DNA of 19,274 bases from an uncultured Actinomycetes bacterium (GTDB lineage Bacteria; Actinomycetota; Actinomycetes; Nanopelagicales; Nanopelagicaceae): assembly GCA_903822245.1 (NCBI GenBank), contig CAIJOE010000078.1, positions 1 to 19,274 on the forward strand, in the 5' to 3' direction. Under the pieces are notes generated by a model that had not been told where the DNA came from, did no database searches, and saw nothing but the letters and a program-made list of their open reading frames with translations. Made by a program: the position numbers and the translations under genes. Positions within the stretch are counted from its first letter, which is position 1. Every line of letters begins with the position of its first letter. Below, piece by piece: positions 1-6,805 of this stretch.

Positions 1-410
1 GGTGGATCTTCAATTTCGTTTAGGTCTTCATCTTCCGAGAGAAGATCATCAAATTCCCCATCGGTAAGAGCCTGTACTTCAACACAAATACGTTGCTGAT
101 CTTGGTCCCAAGAAATACCAATAACTCCGGATTTAAACTCTTCATCAATAGGAAAATCCAGCGGAGCATAATCATTTAAACTAGCAAGACCCAATTCATC
201 CAAGCTGGCCAGTTTATTCCTTCGCAATTCGGCAATAAGTTCATTTAAGCGTTCGGCGACAGCGGCAACTTGATTCTTTTCGATCGCCACGGTGGTGCTT
301 CCAATTTCTGAAGTCACCTGTAGGAAGAAGGCTCGCTCTCCCGGCGCTCCTACTGTGCCCACAATAAAGCGATCAGCATTTTCGTGATTGAAGATCATTC
401 GACTACTCAT
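1..410 (-). CDS. DUF3090 family protein (3' part missing)
   Basis: Read on the minus strand from ATG at 410, this frame stays open for 136 codons and runs off the left edge, so the C-terminus is missing. The N-terminal half carries the pattern I associate with DUF3090: a short lead ending in DRFIVGTVG, then GERAFFLQV. An acidic patch (LLSEDEDLNE) lies near the cut. DUF3090 is a family of unknown function, largely actinobacterial. The ATG overlaps the stop of the upstream phosphatase gene as ATGA (407-410), so the two are almost certainly co-transcribed and translationally coupled. In other actinobacteria this pair is usually followed by an SCO1664-family gene, which would lie outside the window. 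The family call is from recalled motifs; the biochemical role is unknown. Confidence 0.8.
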   Translation of the reverse strand, partial: MSSRMIFNHENADRFIVGTVGAPGERAFFLQVTSEIGSTTVAIEKNQVAAVAERLNELIAELRRNKLASLDELGLASLNDYAPLDFPIDEEFKSGVIGISWDQDQQRICVEVQALTDGEFDDLLSEDEDLNEIEDP

Positions 411-1096
411 GTTTTCAGGCCACCAGAACCGCCACCTAGTGTCGCCCTTGAATCTAGATTTTTGCTGGCTTGTAAATGGCTCGTGTCATTCATGGAATGG
501 ATGATCGGACGGGTACCAAGTGAAATCATCGAAATAGAGGCTGGATCGATACCGATTCGTTGTAAATTATCTAAGTGGGAACCTAGTAAGTTGGTCAAAA
601 TAGCTTTAATTACATCGCCGTGAGAGCAGATCAAAATATTTTTTCCAGGTTTTGCAAGTCTCAACACTGCCGACGTGGAACGAGCGTTCATCTCGGCAAA
701 ACTTTCACCATCTGGGAAACGAACTTGGCTAGGATTCTTTTGAATTGTTGGCCAAAGTGACTTCTTTGATAAGGTGCTTAATTTTTTGCTCGACCATTTC
801 CCGTAATCCATTTCAATTAGATCATCCACCAACTCAATTTCTAGATTTGATCGAGTCTCTAAGACGCTACTTAAGGTTTCAATACATCTAGGTAGTGGAC
901 TGGAGTAAATACCCGCAAATTTGACTGTTTCTAATCGCTTAGCCAAAAGAGCCACTTCGCTTAGGCCTCTTTGGGAAAGATGAATTGAACGATCTCGCCC
1001 CGCCAAAATTCCCTTCAAATTTGCAGTTGAATGCCCATGGCGCACTAAGTAGATAACAGCTGGTTTACTACCAGATCTAATCGGAAGGGCGCGCAC
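407..1096 (-). CDS. Histidine phosphatase family protein (MSMEG_4193-type phosphomutase)
   Basis: This is a 229-residue member of the histidine phosphatase (phosphoglycerate mutase-like) superfamily. The phospho-acceptor motif is at residues 18-21 (VRHG, H20 the catalytic histidine), and the second catalytic histidine is in CSHGDVI in the C-terminal half. The conserved acid pocket is probably the E in PDGESFAEM. Pairing with DUF3090 matches the actinobacterial group named after MSMEG_4193, whose substrate is not established, so 'phosphomutase' should not be taken literally. The start is a GTG. It is supported by a TAACCT hexamer ending 6 nt before it and by the absence of another good start before the RHG motif. 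The tail is glycine-rich (GGGSGG). The next gene rightward is divergent, 48 nt away. Confidence 0.86.
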   Translation of the reverse strand: MRALPIRSGSKPAVIYLVRHGHSTANLKGILAGRDRSIHLSQRGLSEVALLAKRLETVKFAGIYSSPLPRCIETLSSVLETRSNLEIELVDDLIEMDYGKWSSKKLSTLSKKSLWPTIQKNPSQVRFPDGESFAEMNARSTSAVLRLAKPGKNILICSHGDVIKAILTNLLGSHLDNLQRIGIDPASISMISLGTRPIIHSMNDTSHLQASKNLDSRATLGGGSGGLKT

Positions 1097-1102
1097 GAGC
1101 CT

Positions 1103-1108
1103 AGGTTA
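1103..1108 (-). promoter_or_regulatory. -10 element for the phosphatase/DUF3090 unit
   Basis: TAACCT on the minus strand, followed by exactly 6 nt and then GTG at 1096. This implies transcription starts at or next to the start codon (leaderless mRNA). No clear -35 box is visible. Confidence 0.55.
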
Positions 1109-1132
1109 CCGAGTATTCAAAGGGCTGCTTGC

Positions 1133-1138
1133 TAGGGT
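1133..1138 (+). promoter_or_regulatory. -10 element for the aldo/keto reductase gene
   Basis: TAGGGT, preceded by TGC (extended -10 form TGnTANNNT) and followed by exactly 6 nt before ATG at 1145. This is leaderless geometry. It sits 25 bases from the opposing -10 at 1103-1108 in the 48-nt divergent gap. Confidence 0.55.
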
Positions 1139-1144
1139 TTCGAT

Positions 1145-2092
1145 ATGGAATTGCGCACGCTGGGAAACTCGGGTCTTCGCGTATCGAGGCTTGCTTTAGG
1201 AACAATGACTTGGGGTCGCGATACAGATGAACATGAGGCTGCCGATCAGCTAAAGACCTTTCTAGATGCCGGCGGGAACTTGATAGATACCGCGGCCGTA
1301 TATGGAGACGGTGATAGCGAGCGGGTTATCGGAGGCTTTCTTGGAACATTAGTTGCTAGGGATGATCTCCTTCTTGCTACCAAAGCAGGTATTTCTTTTG
1401 CAAGCGGTGAGCGGGTTGTAAACAATTCAAGGACTTCATTGCTTGCAGATTTGGATAAATCACTCAATCGTCTCGGAGTCGAAAGTGTTGATTTATGGCA
1501 GGTACACACTTGGGATGAAAATGTTCCATTAGAAGAGACCCTCTCTGCGATGGATATTGCATTGAGTTCGGGGCGAACTAGGTATGTTGGGGTTTCCAAT
1601 TTTGCAGCCTGGCAATTGGCCAGAGCATCAACATTGCAAAATCCACTATTTGGAAAGGCTCAAATAGTTTCTATTCAATCTGAATATTCATTACTTAATC
1701 GAGATATTGAAAATGAGATAATGCCAGCTTGTTCGGAGATGAATATCGGAACGCTAGCTTGGTCACCTTTGGGTCGCGGAGTCCTAACAGGTAAATACCG
1801 AGGTGGCACCCCTTCTGATTCCAGAGGAGCCAGTCCTCATTTCTCGGGGTTTGTTTCACCATACTTTGATGAAAGGTCTAGCAGAATTGTTGATGCGGTG
1901 TGCGTAGCAGCCGAAGGATTAGGTTATTCACCACTTGAAGTCGCCCTCTCCTGGGTTAGAGATGGGATAGGTGTGAGTAGTGCAATAGTTGGAGCTAGAA
2001 CCGCCGCCCAGCTGCGAGGAATCTTAACCGTTGAAGAGATTTTATTGCCAGATCAAGTACGAGCTGCTTTGGATGAAGTTTCCGCTGTTTAA
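1145..2092 (+). CDS. Aldo/keto reductase
   Basis: This 315-residue protein is a full-length cytosolic NADPH-dependent oxidoreductase of the (beta/alpha)8 aldo/keto reductase superfamily. The full catalytic tetrad is present: D48 (IDTA), Y53 (AVYG), K80 (ATKAG) and H121 (WQVHTW). The opening LRTLGNSGLRVSRLALGTM is typical of the bacterial general-stress/YghZ-like branch. The cofactor-binding C-terminal region includes WSPLGRGVLTGKYR and the late SSAIVGART segment that contacts the 2'-phosphate of NADPH in the family. The natural substrate cannot be told from sequence. The gene is monocistronic: a divergent phosphatase lies upstream and the convergent peptidase stop lies 6 nt downstream. The start follows a TAGGGT box by 6 nt and no Shine-Dalgarno is seen. 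Confidence 0.93.
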   Translation: MELRTLGNSGLRVSRLALGTMTWGRDTDEHEAADQLKTFLDAGGNLIDTAAVYGDGDSERVIGGFLGTLVARDDLLLATKAGISFASGERVVNNSRTSLLADLDKSLNRLGVESVDLWQVHTWDENVPLEETLSAMDIALSSGRTRYVGVSNFAAWQLARASTLQNPLFGKAQIVSIQSEYSLLNRDIENEIMPACSEMNIGTLAWSPLGRGVLTGKYRGGTPSDSRGASPHFSGFVSPYFDERSSRIVDAVCVAAEGLGYSPLEVALSWVRDGIGVSSAIVGARTAAQLRGILTVEEILLPDQVRAALDEVSAV

Positions 2093-2098
2093 GGATTA

Positions 2099-3442
2099 CT
2101 AAATGTTTTGCAAGAAATGATTCAAAGTATTAACACCAAACTTCAACCCTTCAACAGGAATCCGTTCATCGACACCGTGGAATAGGGCAAAAAAATCTAG
2201 TTCTGACGGAAGCTTAACTGGGCTAAATCCGTATCCAATTATTCCAAGATCTGATAGCGCTTTGTTATCTGTTCCACCGCTCATTAAATAAGGAACTGGA
2301 ATTCCTTCGGGATCAAATTTCTTGATTGCAGCAATCATTGCATCAACCAACGGGCCCTCAAATTCAACCTCTAGTGCTTTGTCTCGAACGAGCACCGAGA
2401 TCTCAATTTCTGGACCTACCAGTTGCCCCAACGTCTCCAATAATTCATTTTCAAATCCTGGAAGAAATCGACCATCGATTACAGCTGTCGCAGATTGCGG
2501 AATAACATTGGCCTTATATCCAGCTTTGAGCATCGTTGGATTTGCCGTGTTCTTAACTGTCGCGCCCATCATACGAGCGGCTCCCCCGAGATGTTTTAAC
2601 AAAGGTGAAATATTTGTTGGATCATATTTCTCACCAACCAATTCGGCGATTTTTGGCCAGAACTTTCCACCGATTTTAGTCTCCCGCTCAGGCCAGACAT
2701 GTGCACCTATGCGAGCAACTGCCGCGGACAATTTACTCACAGCGTTATCACTATTGATGAAGGAACCGTGACCTGCGCTTCCCTTGGCTGTTAACTCAAG
2801 CCAGTTAATTCCCTTTTGTGCTCCCTCGATGAAATAGAGGCGGTGTCCTCCAGTAATCGTTACCGAGAAACCGCCCACTTCAGAAATAGCCTCTGTATAA
2901 CCAGAAAAGAGTTCAGCACGATTCTTAACTAACCACCTAGAACCGTACTCACTACCAGCTTCTTCGTCGGCAAAAAATACAAGGAGAATATTTCGAGAAG
3001 GCACATAATTTACGCGCTTCCACGCCCGAACTGTCGCGATGATCATCGCATCCATATCCTTCATATCTACAGCGCCACGACCCCAGATGTAGCCATCTTT
3101 GATTAAGCCAGAAAATGGATCAACTGACCAATCTTTTGCATCTGCTGGTACAACATCTAGATGACCATGTACAACTAGACCTGGTTTTGATTGATCACTT
3201 CCGGCAATTTTGGCTACAACATTGACCCGATTTTCCCCGGTGATAATTAATTCAGAATCAATTCCAACTTCAGACAACTTATCGGCGACATATTGCGCAA
3301 CTGCTCGTTCATCTCCTTTACCCTCGCCCCAGTTAACACTTGGAATTCGGATCAATTCTTGGCAAATAGAAATACACTCAGATTCAAGGAGATCTACATC
3401 GATCAAAGAACCTTGGGTAGATGTGTTGGCAGATTCGCTCAT
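2099..3442 (-). CDS. M20 family metallopeptidase (M20/M25/M40)
   Basis: This 447-residue zinc-dependent hydrolase of the ArgE/DapE/carboxypeptidase G2 family has all metal-site landmarks. H94-x-D96 lies in VHGHLDVVP, the bridging aspartate D126 in GRGAVDMKD, the catalytic/ligand pair E160-E161 in FADEEAGSEYG, and late residues in SGGTDNKAL and FHGVDERIP. The middle (about 200-330) corresponds to the lid/dimerisation domain, with GHGSF. Length and motifs resemble the actinobacterial group that includes M. tuberculosis Rv2141c, sometimes labelled dapE2, but true succinyl-diaminopimelate desuccinylase activity is not shown. It probably cleaves small peptides or acyl-amino acids in the cytosol. 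The ATG follows a TAAGAT hexamer by 6 nt. A tRNA gene lies divergently upstream. Confidence 0.92.
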   Translation of the reverse strand: MSESANTSTQGSLIDVDLLESECISICQELIRIPSVNWGEGKGDERAVAQYVADKLSEVGIDSELIITGENRVNVVAKIAGSDQSKPGLVVHGHLDVVPADAKDWSVDPFSGLIKDGYIWGRGAVDMKDMDAMIIATVRAWKRVNYVPSRNILLVFFADEEAGSEYGSRWLVKNRAELFSGYTEAISEVGGFSVTITGGHRLYFIEGAQKGINWLELTAKGSAGHGSFINSDNAVSKLSAAVARIGAHVWPERETKIGGKFWPKIAELVGEKYDPTNISPLLKHLGGAARMMGATVKNTANPTMLKAGYKANVIPQSATAVIDGRFLPGFENELLETLGQLVGPEIEISVLVRDKALEVEFEGPLVDAMIAAIKKFDPEGIPVPYLMSGGTDNKALSDLGIIGYGFSPVKLPSELDFFALFHGVDERIPVEGLKFGVNTLNHFLQNI

Positions 3443-3448
3443 GGATAC

Positions 3449-3454
3449 ATCTTA
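3449..3454 (-). promoter_or_regulatory. -10 element for the M20 peptidase gene
   Basis: TAAGAT on the minus strand, then exactly 6 nt, then ATG at 3442. The spacing predicts a leaderless transcript. Confidence 0.6.
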
Positions 3455-3503
3455 ATTGTGCCAAGCCCGACACTGTTGCTATCCTTGCCCTGCTACAACA
3501 CCT

Positions 3504-3587
3504 GTCCGGGTGGCGGAATTGGCAGACGCGCTAGCTTGAGGTGTTAGTGCTCGTAAGGGCTTAGGGGTTCAAGTCCCCTCTCGGACA
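3504..3587 (+). tRNA. tRNA-Leu(GAG)
   Basis: This 84-nt class II tRNA folds completely. The acceptor stem is GTCCGGG (3504-3510) with CTCGGAC (3580-3586), including one G-T pair, and the discriminator base is A. The D-arm has the usual GGCGGAATTGGCAGACGC form. The anticodon stem is CTAGC/GTTAG, with loop TTGAGGT giving anticodon GAG at 3538-3540. A long variable arm is followed by a T-arm AGGGG-TTCAAGT-CCCCT. GAG reads CUC/CUU leucine codons. The 3' CCA is not encoded (the base after the discriminator A starts CAA), so it must be added after transcription. Possible promoter hexamers upstream (TTGTGC at 3456-3461, TATCCT at 3480-3485) are weak. No terminator is evident before the thymidine kinase gene. 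Confidence 0.97.
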
Positions 3588-3633
3588 CAAGTAAGATCCA
3601 ACTCTCCTTCCCGGAAAATGGTGCGCTTAAATC

Positions 3634-4272
3634 ATGGCTGAGTTGATCTATTACTGCGGAACTATGGATAGTGGTAAGTCAACACTGGCTCTTCAAACCG
3701 CCCATAATCACCGAAGCCGGGGTCGAACTGGCTTGATATTTACTAATCAGGACCGTTCAGGTAAGGGGCAAATCTCCTCGCGTCTGGGACTTCAAAGCGC
3801 CGCTATCGAGGTTGAGACCGGGTTAGATCTTCACAAATACGTAGTGGAAAAACTGTCTGGTGGCGAACGGGTTGAGTTTATTATTTGCGATGAGGCGCAA
3901 TTTTATACCCCTGAACAAATCGAACAACTTGCTCGAATCGTTGATGGTTTAGGAATTGACGTTTTCGCCTTTGGAATTTTGGCTGATTTTAGAACCAAAC
4001 TTTTTCCGGGTTCTGCCCGCTTGGTCGAACTTTCTGATCGAGTCCAGACTTTGCAAGTCGAAGCTCTCTGCTGGTGCGGCGAGCGAGCAACCCACAATGC
4101 CCGAACTATTGATGGTGTTATGGTCACTGAGGGCGAACAGGTTGTAGTTGGCGACGTATCGTCAAAGGCTGAGGTCGGATACGAGGTTCTTTGTCGACGC
4201 CACCATATGCGCAAAGTAACGTCGAAGGAATCCAGAACTGCCGCTTTTGACCCACTACCATTCAACGGTTGA
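3634..4272 (+). CDS. tdk: Thymidine kinase (type II)
   Basis: This 212-residue cytosolic enzyme phosphorylates thymidine to dTMP with ATP, the nucleoside-salvage route to dTTP. The Walker A loop is at residues 9-17 (GTMDSGKST) and the Walker B/catalytic region CDEAQFY at 85-91, with E87 the likely base. The lasso/zinc region has cysteines in LCWCGERATHNAR and LCRRHH, the tetrahedral zinc site of type II kinases, here in the CxC form I recall from actinobacteria. The ATG gives the standard family N-terminus (MAELIYYCGTM). Upstream, 46 nt separate it from the tRNA. No convincing Shine-Dalgarno is visible, and the nearest TANNNT boxes are not at the leaderless distance, so it may be co-transcribed with the tRNA. 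It is followed by the alcohol dehydrogenase gene. Confidence 0.95.
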   Translation: MAELIYYCGTMDSGKSTLALQTAHNHRSRGRTGLIFTNQDRSGKGQISSRLGLQSAAIEVETGLDLHKYVVEKLSGGERVEFIICDEAQFYTPEQIEQLARIVDGLGIDVFAFGILADFRTKLFPGSARLVELSDRVQTLQVEALCWCGERATHNARTIDGVMVTEGEQVVVGDVSSKAEVGYEVLCRRHHMRKVTSKESRTAAFDPLPFNG

Positions 4273-4285
4273 TCACTAATCCAAT

Positions 4286-4291
4286 AAGGAG
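4286..4291 (+). promoter_or_regulatory. Shine-Dalgarno of the alcohol dehydrogenase gene
   Basis: AAGGAG ends 4 nt before ATG at 4296. This decides the start: an in-frame TTG at 4269 overlaps the tdk stop and has no such signal. Confidence 0.75.
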
Positions 4292-4295
4292 CGTA

Positions 4296-5336
4296 ATGAA
4301 GGTTAAAGGATATGCCGTACTTGAGGCCAATAAGGATTTAGTTTCATTCGACTTTGAACGTAGGGAATTGCGCTCAGATGACATTGCACTCGATATTTCA
4401 TTTGCAGGAATTTGCCATTCTGATATTCACCAGGCCCGAGAAGAGTGGGGTCCTGCAATCTTCCCTATGGTTCCAGGCCATGAAATAGCTGGCATTGTTA
4501 GCGCAGTTGGATCAGATGTAACTAAATTTGCAGTTGGAGATCGCGTTGGCGTTGGCGTTTTCATCGATTCCTGTCGTAAGTGCCAACCTTGCAAGGATGG
4601 TTTGCAGCAATATTGCACCGACGGAATGACTGGTACATACAACGGCTATGAGCGCGATGGCAAGACTGTTGCCCAAGGCGGGTATTCCAATAAGTTTGTA
4701 ATAAATCAAGACTACGCCGTCCAAATTCCAGCTAATCTGGATTTAGCGGGGGTTGCTCCGCTTCTATGCGCTGGAATAACTTTGTACTCGCCATTGAAAA
4801 ATTGGAACGCCGGACCCGGTAAAAAAGTTGGAATCATCGGTCTTGGTGGTCTTGGCCATATGGGAGCAAAGTTTGCGGCGGCACTAGGAGCTCACACAAC
4901 AGTATTTTCACACTCTCCGAATAAAGAGGCAGATGCCAAAGCAATGGGTGCACACGATTTCATAGTTACTAAGGATCCAGAAGTTCTAAAAACGACGCCC
5001 GCAGATTTTGATTTAATTCTGAATACCGTCTCTGCTGACATAAACATTGAAGATTATCTTCGATTGCTCAAGCTTGATGGCACATTGGTCGTAATAGGAC
5101 TACCTGGAAAGCCGTATTCGGTCAGCGCTCCAACCCTACTAAACGGCCGCAGATCACTTGCTGGTTCGATGATTGGTGGTATTCCACAGCTGCAAGAAAT
5201 GCTTAATTTCTGTGGTGAACACAATATTGTTAGCGATGTTGAAGTAATTGAACCTTCCTATATCAATCAAGCTTATGAGCGCACTGTTGCAAGTGATGTT
5301 AAGTATCGCTTTGTTATCGAGGCTAGTAAGTTCTAA
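4296..5336 (+). CDS. NAD(P)-dependent zinc alcohol dehydrogenase (cinnamyl-alcohol dehydrogenase/YahK-like)
   Basis: This 346-residue medium-chain dehydrogenase reversibly oxidises alcohols to aldehydes. Catalytic zinc ligands are C40 (GICHSD), H62/E63 (PGHE) and C158 (LLCAG). The structural zinc site has the classic four cysteines C93, C96, C99 and C107. The Rossmann motif is GLGGLGHMG, about residue 180. The overall pattern (GICHSD, structural loop, YSPLKNW) fits the cinnamyl-alcohol dehydrogenase/YahK/AdhA group, which usually prefers NADP and aromatic or medium-chain aldehydes; the substrate is not deducible. The ATG chosen has an AAGGAG ribosome site and lies 23 nt after tdk, so the two are probably one transcript, although their functions are unrelated. 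The stop overlaps the convergent DUF554 stop by 4 nt. Confidence 0.93.
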   Translation: MKVKGYAVLEANKDLVSFDFERRELRSDDIALDISFAGICHSDIHQAREEWGPAIFPMVPGHEIAGIVSAVGSDVTKFAVGDRVGVGVFIDSCRKCQPCKDGLQQYCTDGMTGTYNGYERDGKTVAQGGYSNKFVINQDYAVQIPANLDLAGVAPLLCAGITLYSPLKNWNAGPGKKVGIIGLGGLGHMGAKFAAALGAHTTVFSHSPNKEADAKAMGAHDFIVTKDPEVLKTTPADFDLILNTVSADINIEDYLRLLKLDGTLVVIGLPGKPYSVSAPTLLNGRRSLAGSMIGGIPQLQEMLNFCGEHNIVSDVEVIEPSYINQAYERTVASDVKYRFVIEASKF

Positions 5337-6061
5337 TTAAAGATATGAACTACGCCAGCAATTATTGGCGCCAAGAAAAGTGCCGGCAACAAGTTACCAA
5401 CCGGCACTTGCTTAATCTTGGTCAACCTAAAGGCGATACCAAGAAGTAGGATTCCCCCGGTCGTAGTCATTGCAGCAATTTGGTAGCTAGGCAATACAGA
5501 ACCTAACACTGCGCCAATCGCCGTCCATGAAAATTGATAGATGCCCACAGGAATTGCTGAAAGCGCTACGCCCCAGCCAAGTGATGCAGCAAAAGCTATT
5601 GCACCTAGCCCATCCAAAATGCTTTTAAGAACCAATTGTGAAATCCCAGTTCGCATACCATCGCTTATTGATCCTAAGATAGCCATCGGTCCAATTACAT
5701 AAATCAAGGTAGTACTAACGAAGCCCTCCACAAAAGTGTTTGAGCCACCTTTATCAAAACGACTCTTAAGATTTTCTCCAAAAGAATCAAGGCGTTCTTC
5801 AATTTTCAAACCTAATCCAATTAGGGCGCCTAAAAGCAACGAGGCCAAGATAACCAGCAAGGGCCAACCTTTAGGAAGAGCGCTAATCAGATCTGAAGAC
5901 CAAAGAGACTTGATTGAATCGGCTGCATTTAGTAAACAGACAAAGCCTAGGACCATCATTAAAAGTTCGCGGGTATTTTCTTTAAATCTAGAACCAATTG
6001 CCAAGCCAAGTATTGAACCGATTAGAATGGTTGATATATTGATAATTGTGCCTAGACCCAT
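5333..6061 (-). CDS. DUF554 family membrane protein (YdfK-like)
   Basis: About 242 residues, strongly hydrophobic, with roughly 6-7 membrane segments. The N-terminal GLGTIINISTILIGSILG and the C-terminal LLPALFLAPIIAGV are typical of the DUF554/YdfK integral membrane family, whose substrate or function is not established. An alternative GTG lies four codons upstream (6073). I prefer ATG 6061 because AAAAGGGTGG on the minus strand ends 8 nt before it and a GTG start would lie inside that ribosome site. The family N-terminus also aligns best there. The promoter is likely TACCTT at 6088-6093, making this one of the few first genes here with a short leader. It is divergent from a YczE-like membrane gene and its 3' end overlaps the alcohol dehydrogenase stop by 4 nt. 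A strong inverted repeat lies inside its 3' end. Confidence 0.85.
   Translation of the reverse strand: MGLGTIINISTILIGSILGLAIGSRFKENTRELLMMVLGFVCLLNAADSIKSLWSSDLISALPKGWPLLVILASLLLGALIGLGLKIEERLDSFGENLKSRFDKGGSNTFVEGFVSTTLIYVIGPMAILGSISDGMRTGISQLVLKSILDGLGAIAFAASLGWGVALSAIPVGIYQFSWTAIGAVLGSVLPSYQIAAMTTTGGILLLGIAFRLTKIKQVPVGNLLPALFLAPIIAGVVHIFN
5371..5421. repeat. Inverted repeat (possible terminator hairpin) inside the DUF554 3' end
   Basis: Nine-base perfect arms AAGTGCCGG (5378-5386) and CCGGCACTT (5401-5409) enclose a 14-nt loop. Outer arms CCAAGA (5371-5376) and TCTTGG (5416-5421) extend the dyad. It begins 35 nt after the alcohol dehydrogenase stop. On the minus strand the stem is followed by TT-C-TT, making a short U-rich tail; on the plus strand there is no U-tract. 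It could end or protect the plus-strand transcript, but it is also coding sequence. Confidence 0.45.
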
Positions 6062-6069
6062 CAAAGTAG

Positions 6070-6079
6070 CCACCCTTTT
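6070..6079 (-). promoter_or_regulatory. Shine-Dalgarno-like site of the DUF554 gene
   Basis: AAAAGGGTGG on the minus strand, 8 nt before ATG 6061. It decides between that ATG and the overlapping GTG at 6073. Confidence 0.5.
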
Positions 6080-6087
6080 CTATTTTC

Positions 6088-6097
6088 AAGGTAAACT
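6088..6097. promoter_or_regulatory. Overlapping divergent -10 elements (DUF554 and YczE-like)
   Basis: On the plus strand TAAACT (6092-6097) is followed by exactly 6 nt and GTG 6104, which predicts a leaderless YczE-like transcript. On the minus strand TACCTT (6088-6093) would start a roughly 20-nt leader for DUF554. The two hexamers share 6092-6093, so the polymerase probably cannot occupy both at once. The plus-strand element is the better supported. Confidence 0.5.
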
Positions 6098-6103
6098 CTA
6101 ACA

Positions 6104-6805
6104 GTGAGTGAATCCTCGTTTTTGCAAAGTTTGAAGCATTTTTTTAAGCCCTCTCGAACAATTCCAAGGACTTCTTGGACCGCCCATGGTCGATGGGATC
6201 TAAATCTCAAGCGAGTATCTATCTTAATCTTTGGTCTTTTGATATTTGGATTTGGGGATGCTTGCCTCATAGATTCACATATTGGAAATGCTCCTTGGTC
6301 TGTCTTGGCACAAGGAATTAATGCGCAGACTGGGATTCCAATAGGCCTTGCAACATTTGGTATCAGCGCACTAGTCCTTTTATTGTGGTGGCCACTGCGT
6401 GAAAAGCCAGGTTTTGGAACCTTAATGAATATTCTTTTCATAGCAATAGCAATACAGATTGGAGTGAATTACTTTCCACAAATGCATTCAAATCTTCTCC
6501 TTCAGATTCTCTATTGTTTCTTTGGCGTTGCTTTGGTCGGAATTGGAAGCGCTCTATATATAACATGCGGCCTTGGACCTGGTCCGCGCGATGGATTGAT
6601 GACTGCCCTTCATCACAGAACTGGTGTTCGAGTAGCAAGAGTTAGACTTGGGATAGAGATAGCGGCATTTCTAAGTGGCTGGGCCCTTGGAGGAACTGCT
6701 GGAATTGGTACTGCAATATTTGCCTTATTCATTGGAAATTCGGTGGCAATAAACCTTAACCTTATTGTTAAATTTTCCAATCGATTGGCAAAAGACCAAG
6801 CTTAA
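6104..6805 (+). CDS. YczE/YitT-like integral membrane protein
   Basis: 233 residues. A soluble N-terminus of about 35 residues is followed by about five or six hydrophobic segments (near 36-55, 75-97, 103-123, 128-152, 175-215). The signatures DSHIGNAPWSVLAQGI and LGPGPRDGLMTALHHRTG match the YczE-type branch of the YitT/YczE membrane family, widespread in Gram-positive bacteria; the molecular function is unknown. In Bacillus yczE lies beside sfp and affects lipopeptide production, but nothing here supports that role. The start is a GTG with a TAAACT box 6 nt upstream. Its last 38 nt overlap, on the opposite strand, the 3' end of the uracil-DNA glycosylase gene. It diverges from DUF554 across a gap of 42 nt. 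Confidence 0.84.
   Translation: MSESSFLQSLKHFFKPSRTIPRTSWTAHGRWDLNLKRVSILIFGLLIFGFGDACLIDSHIGNAPWSVLAQGINAQTGIPIGLATFGISALVLLLWWPLREKPGFGTLMNILFIAIAIQIGVNYFPQMHSNLLLQILYCFFGVALVGIGSALYITCGLGPGPRDGLMTALHHRTGVRVARVRLGIEIAAFLSGWALGGTAGIGTAIFALFIGNSVAINLNLIVKFSNRLAKDQA

Noticed and set aside
3293..3547. Open frame running through the tRNA-Leu gene (84 codons)
   Set aside because: It ends inside the tRNA and overlaps the peptidase N-terminus antisense; it has no recognisable protein features or start signal.
4269..4295. TTG start for the alcohol dehydrogenase, adding nine residues
   Set aside because: It overlaps the tdk stop and lacks a ribosome site; ATG 4296 has AAGGAG at a good distance and gives the family N-terminus.
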